A stretch of 64,000 bases of DNA from Xylocopa sonorina (lineage: Eukaryota; Arthropoda; Insecta; Hymenoptera; Apidae). The notes beneath the pieces are model-generated. The model was not told the DNA's origin, did no database searches, and saw only the letters and a program-made list of their open reading frames with translations. The stretch covers positions 124,001 to 188,000 of the forward strand of contig NW_027490453.1 of NCBI RefSeq assembly GCF_050948175.1, in the 5' to 3' direction. Every line of letters starts with the position of its first letter. Position 1 is the first letter of the stretch. Shown here piece after piece: positions 42,701 through 56,758 of the stretch. The translations under genes were made by a program, and so were the position numbers.

Positions 42701-43700
42701 TAAAACGTGATATCGCATCTCATTTCTATGTTTCATGATAAGATGTAATATTCATTGCGAAGTGTTATGTATTCCTTGTCTACACTTCAAATGAATATAA
42801 ATGCGACACTTCCATTAAAGGAAATAGCGTTTGCAGATATCTAGGTATCGAAGCAATAGAGTTCAAATGCTTCTTAAAACGAGATATCGCATCTCATTTC
42901 TATGTTTCATGATAAGATGTAATATTCATTGCGAAATGTTATGTATTCCACGTCTACACTTCAAATGAATGTAAATGCGACACTTCCTTGCTAGGAAATA
43001 GCGTTTGCAGATGTCTACGTATCGTAGCAATAGAGTTCTAATGCTTCTTAGAACGCGATATCGCATCTCATTCCTATGTTTCATGGTAAGATATAATATG
43101 ATTTGCGAAGTGTTATGTAGTCCTCGTCTACATTTCAAATGAATGTAAACGCGACACTTCCTTGCTAGGTAATAGCGTTTGTAGATGTCTACGTATCGTA
43201 GCAATAGAGTTCTAATGCTTCTTAAAACGCGATATCGCATCTCATTTCTATGTTTCATGGTAAGATATAATATGATTTGCGAAGTGTCATGTATTCCTCG
43301 TCTACACTTCAAGTGAATGTAAATGCGACACTTCCTTGCTAGGAAATAGCGATAGCAGATGTCTACGTATCGTAGCAATAGAGTTCATATGATTCTTAAA
43401 ACGCAATATCGCATCTCATTTCTATGTTTCATGGTAATATATAACATGATTTGCGAAGTGTTATGTATTCCTCTTCTACACTTCAAATGGATGTGAATAC
43501 GATACTTCCTGGCTAGGAAATAGCGTTTGCAGATGTCTACGTATCGTAGCAATAGAGTTCCAATGCTTCTCAAAACGCGATATCGCATCACATTTCTATG
43601 TTTCATGGTAAGATATAATATGATTTGCGAAGTGTTATGTATTCCTCGCCCACAATTCAAATGAATGTAAATGCGACACTTCTTTGCTAGGAAATAGCGT
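39701..43700. repeat. Transitional, more diverged satellite block
   Basis: About 23 monomers mixing variants from the left (TGTAGTCCTCG, CGTAGGGATGG) and right (CTCGCCTACAC) parts. The most diverged units lie at about 40560-40900. They have ACGTGTTATCGTATC, AAGGTTTAATATTCAATG, CCTCGCGTTCACTTC and AAGAAAATGGCATTTGC, a combination I did not see elsewhere. This may be an old remnant not yet replaced by recent amplification. Confidence 0.6.
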
Positions 43701-46700
43701 TTGTAAATGTCTACCTATCGTAGCAACAGTTTTCTAATGCATCTTAAAACGCGATATCGCATCTCATTTCTATGTTTAATGGTAAGATATAATATGATTT
43801 GCGAAGTGTTGTGTATTCCTCGTCTACACTTCAAATGAATGTAAATGCGACACTTCTATGCAAGGAAATAATGTTTGCAGATGTCTACGTATCGTAGCAA
43901 TAGAGTTCTTATGATTCTTAAAACGCGATATCGCATCTCATTTCTATGTTTCATGGTAAGATATAATATGATTTGCGGAGTGTTATGTATTCCTCGTCTA
44001 CGCTTCAAATGAATGTAAATGCGGCACTTCCTTGCAAGGAAATAGCGTTTGCAAATGTCTACCTATCGTAGCAGTAGTGTTCTAATGCTTCTTAGAACGC
44101 GATGTCGCATCTCATTTCTATGTTTCATGGTAAGATATAATATGATTTGCGAAGTGTTATGTATTCCTCGTCTACACTTCAAATGAATGTAAATGCGACA
44201 CTTCTTTGCAAGGAAATAGCGTTTGCAGATGTCTACGTATCGAAGCAATAGAGTTCTTATGATTCTTAAAACGCGATATCGCATCTCCTTTCTATGTTTC
44301 ATGATAAGATATAATATGATATGCGAAGTATCATGTATTCCTCGTCTACACTTCAAATGAATGTAAATGCGACACTTCCTTGCTAGGAAATAGCGTCTGC
44401 AGATGTCTAGGTATCGTAGCAATAGAGTTCTAATGCTTCTTAAAACGCGATATCGCATCTCATTTATATGTTTCATGGTAAGGTATAATATGATTTGCGA
44501 AGTGTTATGTATTACTCGTCTACACATCAAATGAATGTAAATGCGACACTTCCTTGCTAGGAAATAGCGTCTGCAGATGTCTACGTATCGTAGCATTAGA
44601 GTTCTTATGATTCTCAAAACGCGATATCGCATCTCATTTCTATGTTTCATGGTAAGGTATAATATGATTTGCGAAGTGTTATGTATTCCTCGTCTACACT
44701 TCAAATGAATGTAAATGCGACACTTTCTTGTAAGGAAATAGCGTTTGCAGATATCTACCTATCGTAGCAATAGAGTTCTAGTGCTTCTTAAAACGCGATA
44801 TCGCATCTCATTTCTATGTTTCATGGTAAGATATAATATGATTTGCTAAGTGTTATGTATTCCTCGTCTACACGTCAAATGAATGTAAATGCGACACTTC
44901 CTTGCAAGGAAATAGCGTTTGCAGATGTCTACGTATCATAGCAATAGAGTTCTTATGATTCTTAAATCGCGATATCGCATCTCATTTCTATGTTTCATGG
45001 TAAGATATAACATGATTTGTGAAGTGTTATGTATTCCTCGTCTACACTTCAAATGAATGTGAATACGATACTTCCTCGCTAGGAAAAAGCGTTTGCAGAT
45101 GTCTACGTATCGTAGCAATACCTTTCTAGTGCTTCTTAAAAGGCGATATCGCATCTCATTTCTATATTTCATGGTAAGATATAACATGATTTGCGAAGTG
45201 TTATGTATTCCTCGCCTACACTTCAAATGAATGTGAATGCGATACTTCCTCGCTAGGAAATAGCGTTTGCAGATGTCTACGTATCGTAGCAATAGCTTTC
45301 TAGTGCTTCTTAAAACGCGATATCGCATCTCATTTCTATGTTTCATGGTAAGATATAATATGATTTGCGAAGTGTCATGTATTCCTCGTCTACACTTCAA
45401 ATGAATGTAAATGCGACACTTCCTTGCTAGGAAATAGCGTCTGCAGATGTCTAGGTATCGTAGCAATAGAGTTCTAATGCTTCTTGAAACGCGATATCGC
45501 ATCTCATTTCTACGTTTCATGGTAAGATATAATATGATTTGCGAAGTGTTATGTATTCCTCGTCTACACTTCAAATGAATGTAAATGCGACACTTCCTTG
45601 CAAGGAAATAGCGTTTGCAGATGTCTACGTATCGAAGCAATAGAGTTGAAATGATTCTTAAAACGAGATATTGCATCTCATATCTATGTTTCTTGATAAG
45701 ATATAATATGATTTGCGAAGTGTCATGTATTCCTCGTCTACACTTCAAATGAATGTAAATGCGACACTTCCTTGCAAGGAAATAGCGTCTTCAGATGTCT
45801 AGGTATCGTAGCAATAGAGTTCTTAAGCTTCTTAAAACGCGATATTGCATCTCATTTCTGCTTCATGGTAAGATATAATATGATTTGCGAAGTGTCATGT
45901 ATTCCTCGTCTACACATCAAATGATTGTGAATGCGACACTTCCTTGCTAGGAAATAGCGTCTGCAGATGTCTAGGTATCGTAGCAATAGAGTTCTAATGC
46001 TTCTTAAAATGCGATATCGCATCTCATTTCTATGTTTCATGGTAAGATATAATATGATTTGCGAAGTGTTATGTATTCCTCGTCTACACTTCAAATGAAT
46101 GTAAGAGTGACACTTCCTTGAAAGGAAATAGCGTTTGCAGATGTCTAGGTATCGTAGCAATAGAGTTCTAATGCTTCTTGAAACGCGATATCGCATCTCA
46201 TTTCTATGTTTCATGGTAAGATATAATATGATTTGCGAAGTGTTATGTATTCCTCGTCTACACTTCAAATGAATGTAAATGCGACACTTCCCTGCAAGGA
46301 AGTAGCGTTTGCAGATGTCTACGTATCGTAGCAATAGAGTTCTTATGATTCTTAAGACGCGATATCGCATCTCATTTCTATGTTTCATGGTAATGTATAA
46401 TATGATTTGCGAATTGTTATGTATTCCTCGTCTACACTTCAAATGAATGTGAATGCGATACTTCCTCGCTAGGAGAAAGCGTTTGCAGATGTCTACGTAT
46501 CGTAGCAATAGCTTTCTAGTGCTTCTTAAAACGCGATATCGCATCTCATTTCTATGTTTCATGGTAAGATATAACATGATTTGCGAAGTGTTATGTATTC
46601 CTCGTCTACACTTCAAATGAATGTGATTGCGATACTTCCTCGCTAGGAAATAGCGTTTGCAGATGTCTACGTATCGTAGCAATAGCTTTCTAGTGCTTCT

Positions 46701-48603
46701 TAAAACGCGATATCGCATCTCATTTCTATGTTTCATGGTAAGATACAATATGATTTGCGAAGTGTCATGTATTCCTCGTCTACACTTCAAATGAATGTAA
46801 ATGCGACACTTCCTTGCTAGGAAATAGCGTCTGCAGATGTCTAGGTATCGTAGCAATAGAGTTCTAATGCTTCTTGAAACGCGATATCGCATCTCATTTC
46901 TATGTTTCATGGTAAGATATAATATGATTTGCGAAGTGTTATGTATTCCTCGTCTACACTTCAAATGAATGTAAATGCGACACTTCCCTGCAAGGAAGTA
47001 GCGTTTGCAGATGTCTACGTATCGTAGCAATAGAGTTCTAATGCTTCTTAAAACGCGATATTGCATCTCATTTCTGTTTCATGGTAAGATATAATATGAT
47101 TTGCGAAGTGTCATGTATTCCTCGTCTACACATCAAATGAATGTAAATGCGACACTTCCTTGCTAGGAAATAGCGTCTGCAGATGTCTAGGTATCGTAGC
47201 AATAGAGTTCTAATGCTTCTTAGAACGCGATATCGCATCTCATTTCTATGTTTCATGGTAAGATACAACATGATTTGCGAAGTGTTATGTATTCCTCGTC
47301 TACACTTCAAATGAATGTAAATGCGACACTTCCCTGCAAGGAAGTAGCGTTTGCAGATGTCTACGTATCGTAGCAATAGAGTTCTTATGATTCTTAAAAC
47401 GAGATATTGCATCTCATATCTATGTTTCATGATAAGATATAATATGATTTGCGAAGTGTCATGTATTCCTCGTCTACACTTCAAATGAATGTAAATGCGA
47501 CACTTCCTTGCAAGGAAATAGCGTTTGCAGATGTCTACGTATCGAAGCAATAGAGTTTATATGATTCTTAAAACGAGATATTGCATCTCATATCTATGTT
47601 TCATGATAAGATATAATATGATTTGCGAAGTGTCATGTATTCCTCGTCTACACTTCAAATGAATGTAAATGCGACACTTCCTTGCTAGGAAATAGCGTCT
47701 TCAGATGTCTAGGTATCGTAGCAATAGAGTTCTAATGCTTCTTAAAACGCGATATTGCATCTCATTTCTGTTTCATGGTAAGATATAATATGATTTGCGA
47801 AGTGTCATGTATTCCTCGTCTACACTTCAAATGAATGTAAATGCGACACTTCCTTGCTAGGAAATAGCGTCTGCAGATGTCTAGGTATCGTAGCAATAGA
47901 GTTCTAATGCTTCTTGAAACGCGATATCGCATCTCATTTCTATGTTTCATGGTAAGATATAATATGATTTGCGAAGTGTTATGTATTCCTCGTCTACACT
48001 TCAAATGAATGTAAATGCGACACTTTCCTGCAAGGAAATAGCGTTTGCAGATGTCTACGTATCGTAGCAATAGAGTTCTTATGATTCTTAAAACGCGATA
48101 TCGCATCTCATTTCTATGTTTCGTGGTAAGGTATAATATGATTTGCGAAGTGTTATGTATTCCTCGTCTACACTTCAAATGAATGTAAATGCGACACTTC
48201 CTTGTAAGGAAATAGCGTTTGCAGATATTTACCTATCGTAGCAATAGAGTTCTAGTGCTTCTTGAAACGCGATATCGCATCTCATTTCTATGTTTCTTGG
48301 TAAGATATAATGTGATTTGCGAAGTGTTATCTATTCCTCGTCTACAGTTCAAATTAATGTAAATGCGACACTTCCTTGCAAGGAAATAGCGTTTGCAGAT
48401 GTCTACGTATCGTAGCAATAGAGTTCTTATGATTCTTAAAACGCGATATCGCATCTCATTTCTATGTTTCATGGTAAGATATAACATGATTTGCGAAGTG
48501 TCATGTATTACTCGTCTACACTTCAAATCAATGTGAATGCGATACTTCCTCGCTAGGAAATAGCGTTTGCAGATGTCTACGTATCGTAGCAATAGCTTTA
48601 TAG
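43701..48603. repeat. Homogeneous satellite block with 2-bp deletion markers
   Basis: About 28 monomers dominated by the A type, with alternating TATTCCTCG and GTCATG variants. Three units have lost two bases at CATTTCTATGTTTC: 45858 reads TCTGCTTCATGG, and 47071 and 47765 read TCTGTTTCATGG. The last two are 694 bp apart (four monomers minus two bases), which indicates a four-monomer duplication carrying the deletion. Confidence 0.8.
45852..47066 (-). other. Longest open frame through the satellite (404 codons), not considered a gene
   Basis: Because 174 = 3 x 58, one minus-strand frame repeats in phase with the monomer, and this run passes through seven units without a stop. Each unit would give a basic, Arg/Lys-, Ile- and Leu-rich 58-residue block (MKHRNEMRYRV..., RYVDICKRYFLARKC..., CRRGIHNTSQIILYLT). 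Similar runs occur at 37706-38680 (324 codons), 34748-35602 and 38750-39604 (284 each), and 51420-52268 (282). Against coding: GTTCAAATGC or GTTCATATG variants turn an AGA codon into TGA, and ATATTCATTGCG turns CAAATC into CAATGA. Both are common and were amplified in the higher-order repeats. Indels also cut the frame at 45858 and 47073. No signal sequence, intron pattern or known fold is apparent. Confidence 0.85.
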
Positions 48604-51060
48604 TGCTTCTTAAAACGCGATATCGCATCTCATTTCTATGTTTCATGGTAAGATATAACATGATTTGCGAAGTGTTATGTATTCCTCGTCTTCACTTCAA
48701 ATGAATGTGAATGCGATACTTCCTCGCTAGGAAATAGCGTTTGCAGATGTCTACGTATCGTAGCAATAGCTTTCTAATGCTTCTAAAAACGCGATATCGC
48801 ATCTCATTTCTATGTTTCATGGTAAGATATAATATGATTTGCGAAGTGTCATGAATTCCTCGTCTACACTTCAAATGAATGTAAATGCGACACTTCCTTG
48901 CTAGGAAATAGCGTCTGCAGATGTCTAGGTATCGTAGCAATAGAGTTCTAATGCTTCTTGAAACGCGATATCGCATCTCATTTCTATGTTTCATGGTAAG
49001 ATATAATATGATTTGCGAAGTGTTATGTATTCCTCGTCTACACTTCAAATGAATGTAAGAGTGACACTTCCTTGTAAGGAAATAGCGTTTGCAGATATCT
49101 ACCTATCGTAGCAATAGAGTTCTAGTGCCTCGTAAAACGCGAAATCGCATCTCATTTCTATGTTTCATGGTAAGATATAATATGATTTGCGAAGTGTCAT
49201 GTATTACTCGTCTACACATCAAATGAATGTAAATGCGACACTTCCTTGCTAGGAAATAGCGTCTGCAGATGTCTACGTATCGTAGCATTAGAGTTCTTAT
49301 GATACTTAAAACGCGATATCGCATCTCATTTCTATGTTTCATGGTAAGGTATAATATGATTTGCGAAGTGTTATGTATTCCTCGTCTACACTTCAAATGA
49401 ATGTAAATGCGACACTTCCTTGTAAGGAAATAGCGTTTGCAGATATTTACCTATCGTAGCAATAGAGTTCTAGTGCTTCTTGAAACGCGATATCGCATCT
49501 CATTTCTATGTTTCATGGTAAGATATAATGTGATTTGCGAAGTGTTATGTATTCCTCGTCTACACTTCAAATGAATGTAAATGCGACACTTCCTTGCAAG
49601 GAAATAGCGTTTGCAGATGTCTACGTATCGTAGCAATAGAGTTCTTATGATTCTTAAAACGCGATATCGCATCTCATTTCTATGTTTCATGGTAAGATAT
49701 AACATGATTTGCGAAGTGTTATGTATTCCTCGTCTACACTTCAAATGAATGTAAGAGTGACACTTCCTTGTAAGGAAATAGCGTTTGCAGATGTCTACCT
49801 ATCGTAGCAATAGAGTTCTAGTGCTTCGTAAAACGCGATATCGTATCTCATTTCTATGTTTCATGGTAAGATATAATATGATTTGCGAAGTGTCATGTAT
49901 TACTCGTCTACACATCAAATGAATGTAAATGCGACACTTCCTTGCTAGGAAATAGCGTCTGCAGATGTCTACGTATCGTAGCAATAGCTTTAAAGTGCTT
50001 CTTAAAACGCGATATCGCATCTCATTTCTATGTTTCATGGTAAGATATAACATGATTTGCGAAGTGTTATGTATTCCTCGTCTTCACTTCAAATGAATGT
50101 GAATGCGATACTTCCTCGCTAGGAAATAGCGTTTGCAGATGTCTACGTATCGTAGCAATAGCTTTCTAATGCTTCTAAAAACGCGATATCGCATCTCATT
50201 TCTATGTTTCATGGTAAGATATAATATGATTTGCGAAGTGTCATGAATTCCTCGTCTACACTTCAAATGAATGTAAATGCGACACTTCCTTGCTAGGAAA
50301 TAGCGTCTGCAGATGTCTAGGTATCGTAGCAATAGAGTTCTAATGCTTCTTGAAACGCGATATCGCATCTCATTTCTATGTTTCATGGTAAGATATAATA
50401 TGATTTGCGAAGTGTTATGTATTCCTCGTCTACACTTCAAATGAATGTAAGAGTGACACTTCCTTGTAAGGAAATAGCGTTTGCAGATATCTACCTATCG
50501 TAGCAATAGAGTTCTAGTGCCTCGTAAAACGCGAAATCGCATCTCATTTCTATGTTTCATGGTAAGATATAATATGATTTGCGAAGTGTCATGTATTACT
50601 CGTCTACACATCAAATGAATGTAAATGCGACACTTCCTTGCTAGGAAATAGCGTCTGCAGATGTCTACGTATCGTAGCATTAGAGTTCTTATGATACTTA
50701 AAACGCGATATCGCATCTCATTTCTATGTTTCATGGTAAGGTATAATATGATTTGCGAAGTGTTATGTATTCCTCGTCTACACTTCAAATGAATGTAAAT
50801 GCGACACTTCCTTGTAAGGAAATAGCGTTTGCAGATATTTACCTATCGTAGCAATAGAGTTCTAGTGCTTCTTGAAACGCGATATCGCATCTCATTTCTA
50901 TGTTTCATGGTAAGATATAATGTGATTTGCGAAGTGTTATGTATTCCTCGTCTACACTTCAAATGAATGTAAATGCGACACTTCCTTGCAAGGAAATAGC
51001 GTTTGCAGATGTCTACGTATCGTAGCAATAGAGTTCTTATGATTCTTAAAACGCGATATC
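48604..51060. repeat. 8-monomer tandem duplication, offset 1,392 bp
   Basis: About 48604-49670 matches 49996-51062 almost without change. Shared marks include CATGAATTCCTCG (48850, 50242), GTGCCTCGTAAAACGCGAAATCG (49124, 50516) and GATACTTAAAACG (49312, 50704). The first two are rare elsewhere, so the duplication is very recent on the scale of this array. Confidence 0.88.
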
Positions 51061-52234
51061 GCATCTCATTCCTATGTTTCATGGTAAGGTATAATATGAT
51101 TTGCGAAGTGTCATGTATTACTCGTCTACACATCAAATGAATGTAAATGCGACACTTCCTTGCTAGGAAATAGCGTCTGCAGATGTCTACGTATCGTAGC
51201 ATTAGAGTTCTTATGATACTTAAAACGTGATATCGCATCTCATTTCTATGTTTCATGGTAAGGTATAATATGATTTGCGAAGTGTTATGTATTCCTCGTC
51301 TACACTTCAAATGAATGTAAATGCGACACTTCCTTGTAAGGAAATAGCGTTTGCAGATATTTACCTATCGTAGCAATAGAGTTCTAGTGCTTCTTGAAAC
51401 GCGATATCGCATCTCATTTCTATGTTATCATGGTAAGATATAATGTGATTTGCGAAGTGTTATGTATTCCTCGTCTACACTTCAAATGAATGTAAATGCG
51501 ACACTTCCTTGCAAGGAAATAGCGTTTGCAGATGTCTACGTATCGTAGCAATAGAGTTCTTATGATTCTTAAAACGCGATATCGCATCTCATTCCTATGT
51601 TTCATGGTAAGATATAACATGATTTGCGAAGTGTTATGTATTCCTCGTCTACACTTCAAATCAATGTGAATGCGATACTTCCTCGCTAGGAAATAGCGTT
51701 TGCAGATGTCTACGTATCGTAGCAATAGCTTTATAGTGCTTCTTAAAACGCGATATCGCATCTCATTTCTATGTTTCATGGTAAGATATAACATGATTTG
51801 CGAAGTGTTATGTATTCCTCGTCTACACTTCAAATGAATGTGAATGCGATACTTCCTCGCTAGGAAATAGCGTTTGCAGATGTCTACGTATCGTAGCAAT
51901 AGCTTTCTAATGCTTCTAAAAACGCGATATCGCATCTCATTTCTATGTTTCATGGTAAGATATAATATGATTTGCGAAGTGTCATGTATTCCTCGTCTAC
52001 ACTTCAAATGAATGTAAATGCGACACTTCCTTGCTAGGAAATAGCGTCTGCAGATGTCTAGGTATCGTAGCAATAGAGTTCTAATGCTTCTTGAAACGCG
52101 ATATCGCATCTCATTTCTATGTTTCATGGTAAGATATAATATGATTTGCGATGTGTTATGTATTCCTCGTCTACACTTCAAATGAATGTAAATGCGACAC
52201 TTCCCTGCAAGGAAACAGCGTTTGCAGATGTCTA
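51061..52234. repeat. Satellite continuing the homogeneous block
   Basis: About seven monomers. The unit beginning near 51317 repeats that near 50795 (offset 522 bp). A one-base insertion (TATGTTATCATGG near 51426) is the only length change in this stretch. Units with CAAATCAATGTGAATG near 51660 recur near 53225, 54270 and 55140. Confidence 0.7.
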
Positions 52235-55200
52235 CGTATCGTAGCAATAGAGTTCTTATGATTCTCAAACGCGATATCGCATCTCATTTCTATGTTTCAT
52301 GGTAAGGTATAATATGATTTGCGAAGTGTTATGTATTCCTCGTCTACACTTCAAATGAATGTAAATGCGACACTTCCTTGTAAGGAAATAGCGTTTGCAG
52401 ATATTTACCTATCGTAGCAATAGAGTTGTAGTGCTTCTTGAAACGCGATATCGCATCTCATTTCTATGTTTCATGGTAAGATATAATATGATTTGCGAAG
52501 TGTCATGTATTACTCGTCTACACATCAAATGAATGTAAATGCGACACTTCCTTGCTAGGAAATAGCGTCTGCAGATGTCTACGTATCGTAGCATTAGAGT
52601 TCTTATGATTCTTAAAACGCGATATCGCATCTCATTTCTATGTTTCATGGTAAGATATAATATGATTTGCGAAGTGTTATGTATTCCTCGTCTACACTTC
52701 AAATGAATGTAAATGCGACACTTCCCTGCAAGGAAATAGCGTTTGCAGATGTCTACGTATCGTAGCAATAGAGTTCTTATGATTCTTAAAACGCGATATC
52801 GCATCTCATTTCTATGTTTCATGGTAAGGTATAATATGATTTGCGAAGTGTTATGTATTCCTCGTCTACACTTCAAATGAATGTAAATGTGACTCTTCCT
52901 TGCAAGGAAATAGCGTTTGCAGATGTCTACCTATCGTAGCAATGGAGTTCTAGTGCTTCTTAAAACGCGATATCGCATCTCATTTCTATGTTTCATGGTA
53001 AGATATAATGTGATTTGCGAAGTGTTATGTATTCCTCGTCTACACTTCAAATGAATGTAAATGCGACACTTCCTTGCAAGGAAATAGCGTTTGCAGATGT
53101 CTACGTATCGTAGCAATAGAGTTCTTATGATTCTTAAAACGCGATATCGCATCTCATTCCTATGTTTCATGGTAAGATATAACATGATTTGCGAAGTGTT
53201 ATGTATTCCTCGTCTACACTTCAAATCAATGTGAATGCGATACTTCCTCGCTAGGAAATAGCGTTTGCAGATGTCTACGTATCGTAGCAATAGAGTTCTA
53301 ATGCTTCTTGAAACGCGATATCGCATCTCATTTCTATGTTTCATGGTAAGGTATAATATGATTTGCGAAGTGTTATGTATTCCTCGTCTACACTTCAAAT
53401 GAATGTAAATGCGACACTTCCTTGTAAGGAAATAGCGTTTGCAGATGTCTACCTATCGTAGCAATAGAGTTCTAGTGCTTCTTAAAACGCGATATCGCAT
53501 CTCATTTCTATGTTTCATGGTAAGATATAATATGATTTGCGAAGTGTTATGTATTCCTCGTCTACACTTCAAATGAATGTAAATGCGACACTTCCCTGCA
53601 AGGAAGTAGCGTTTGCAGATGTCTACCTATCGTAGCAATAGAGTTCTAGTGCTTCGTAAAACGCGATATCGCATCTCATTTCTATGTTTCATGGTAAGAT
53701 ATAATATGATTTGCGAAGTGTCATGTATTACTCGTCTACACATCAAATGAATGTAAATGCGACACTTCCTTGCTAGGAAATAGCGTCTGCAGATGTCTAC
53801 GTATCGTAGCATTAGAGTTCTTATGATTCTTAAAACGCGATATCGCATCTCATTTCTATGTTTCATGGTAAGATATAATATGATTTGCGAAGTGTTATGT
53901 ATTCCTCGTCTACACTTCAAATGAATGTAAATGCGACACTTCCCTGCAAGGAAATAGCGTTTGCAGATGTCTACGTATCGTAGCAATAGAGTTCTTATGA
54001 TTCTTAAAACGCGATATCGCATCTCATTTCTATGTTTCATGGTAAGGTATAATATGATTTGCGAAGTGTTATGTATTCCTCGTCTACACTTCAAATGAAT
54101 GTAAATGTGACTCTTCCTTGCAAGGAAATAGCGTTTGCAGATGTCTACCTATCGTAGCAATGGAGTTCTAGTGCTTCCTAAAACGCGATATCGCATCTCA
54201 TTTCTATGTTTCATGGTAAGATATAACATGATTTGCGAAGTGTTATGTATTCCTCGTCTACACTTCAAATCAATGTGAATGCGATACTTCCTCGCTAGGA
54301 AATAGCGTTTGCAGATGTCTACGTATCGTAGCAATAGCTTTATAGTGCTTCTTAAAACGCGATATCGCATCTCATTTCTATGTTTCATGGTAAGATATAA
54401 CATGATTTGCGAAGTGTTATGTATTCCTCGTCTACACTTCAAATGAATGTGAATGCGATACTTCCTCGCTAGGAAATAGCGTTTGCAGATGTCTACGTAT
54501 CGTAGCAATAGCTTTCTAATGCTTCTAAAAACGCGATATCGCATCTCATTTCTATGTTTCATGGTAAGATATAATATGATTTGCGAAGTGTCATGTATTC
54601 CTCGTCTACACTTCAAATGAATGTAAATGCGACACTTCCTTGCTAGGAAATAGCGTCTGCAGATGTCTAGGTATCGTAGCAATAGAGTTCTAATGCTTCT
54701 TGAAACGCGATATCGCATCTCATTTCTATGTTTCATGGTAAGGTATAATATGATTTGCGAAGTGTTATGTATTCCTCGTCTACACTTCAAATGAATGTAA
54801 ATGCGACACTTCCTTGTAAGGAAATAGCGTTTGCAGATATTTACCTATCGTAGCAATAGAGTTCTAGTGCTTCTTGAAACGCGATATCGCATCTCATTTC
54901 TATGTTTCATGGTAAGATATAATGTGATTTGCGAAGTGTTATGTATTCCTCGTCTACACTTCAAATGAATGTAAATGCGACACTTCCTTGCAAGGAAATA
55001 GCGTTTGCAGATGTCTACGTATCGTAGCAATAGAGTTCTTATGATTCTTAAAACGGGATATCGCATCTCATTTCTATGTTTCATGGTAAGATATAACATG
55101 ATTTGAGAAGTGTCATGTATTACTCGTCTACACTTCAAATCAATGTGAATGCGATACTTCCTCGCTAGGAAATAGCGTTTGCAGATGTCTACGTATCGTA

Positions 55201-56758
55201 GCAATAGCTTTATAGTGCTTCTTAAAACGCGATATCGCATCTCATTTCTATGTTTCATGGTAAGATATAACATGATTTGCGAAGTGTTATGTATTCCTCG
55301 TCTACACTTCAAATGAATGTGAATGCGATACTTCCTCGCTAGGAAATAGCGTTTGCAGATGTCTACCTATCGTAGCAATAGAGTTCTAGTGCTTCTTAAA
55401 GCGCGATATCGCATCTCATTTCTATGTTTCATGGTAAGATATAATATGATTTGCGAAGTGTTATGTATTCCTCGTCTACACTTCAAATGAATGTAAATGC
55501 GACACTTCCCTGCAAGGAAGTAGCGTTTGCAGATGTCTACCTATCGTAGCAATAGAGTTCTAGTGCTTCGTAAAACGCGATATCGCATCTCATTTCTATG
55601 TTTCATGGTAAGATATAATATGATTTGCGAAGTGTCATGTATTACTCGTCTACACATCAAATGAATGTAAATGCGACACTTCCTTGCTAGGAAATAGCGT
55701 CTGCAGATGTCTACGTATCGTAGCATTAGAGTTCTTATGATTCTTAAAACGCGATATCGCATCTCATTTCTATGTTTCATGGTAAGATATAATATGATTT
55801 GCGAAGTGTTATGTATTCCTCGTCTGCACTTCAAATGAATGTAAATGCGACACTTCCCTGCAAGGAAATAGCGTTTGCAGATGTCTACGTATCGTAGCAA
55901 TAGTGTTCTTATGATTCTTAAAACGCGATATCGCATCTCATTTCTATGTTTCATGGTAAGGTATAATATGATTTGCGAAGTGTTATGTATTCCTCGTCTA
56001 CACTTCAAATGAATGTAAATGTGACTCTTCCTTGCAAGGAAATAGCGTTTGCAGATGTCTACCTATCGTAGCAATGGAGTTCTAGTGCTTCTTAAAACGC
56101 GATATCGCATCTCATTTCTATGTTTCATGGTAAGATATAATGTGATTTGCGAAGTGTTATGTATTCCTCGTCTACACTTCAAATGAATGTAAATGCGACA
56201 CTTCCCTGCAAGGAAGTAGCGTTTGCAGATGTCTACCTATCGTAGCAATAGAGTTCTAGTGCTTCGTAAAACGCGATATCGCATCTCATTTCTATGTTTC
56301 ATGGTAAGATATAATATGATTTGCGAAGTGTCATGTATTACTCGTCTACACATCAAATGAATGTAAATGCGACACTTCCTTGCTAGGAAATAGCGTCTGC
56401 AGATGTCTACGTATCGTAGCATTAGAGTTCTTATGATTCTTAAAACGCGATATCGCATCTCATTTCTATGTTTCATGGTAAGATATAATATGATTTGCGA
56501 AGTGTTATGTATTCCTCGTCTACACTTCAAATGAATGTAAATGCGACACTTCCCTGCAAGGAAATAGCGTTTGCAGATGTCTACGTATCGTAGCAATAGT
56601 GTTCTTATGATTCTTAAAACGCGATATCGCATCTCATTTCTATGTTTCATGGTAAGGTATAATATGATTTGCGAAGTGTTATGTATTCCTCGTCTACACT
56701 TCAAATGAATGTAAATGTGACTCTTCCTTGCAAGGAAATAGCGTTTGCAGATGTCTAC
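52235..56758. repeat. 4-monomer cassette (696 bp), at least four copies
   Basis: A four-monomer cassette is present at about 53453-54148, 55367-56062 and 56063-56758, with a partial match at about 52409-52930. It is recognised by the order GTGCTTCGTAAAACG, TATTACTCG...ACACATCAAATG, GTAGCATTAGAG, then CTTCCCTGCAAGGAAATAG, then AAATGTGACTCTTCC. The last two copies are directly adjacent. Other monomers separate the earlier ones (offsets 1,218 and 1,914 bp). A one-base deletion (ATTCTCAAACGCG, near 52265) lies at the left edge. Confidence 0.82.
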
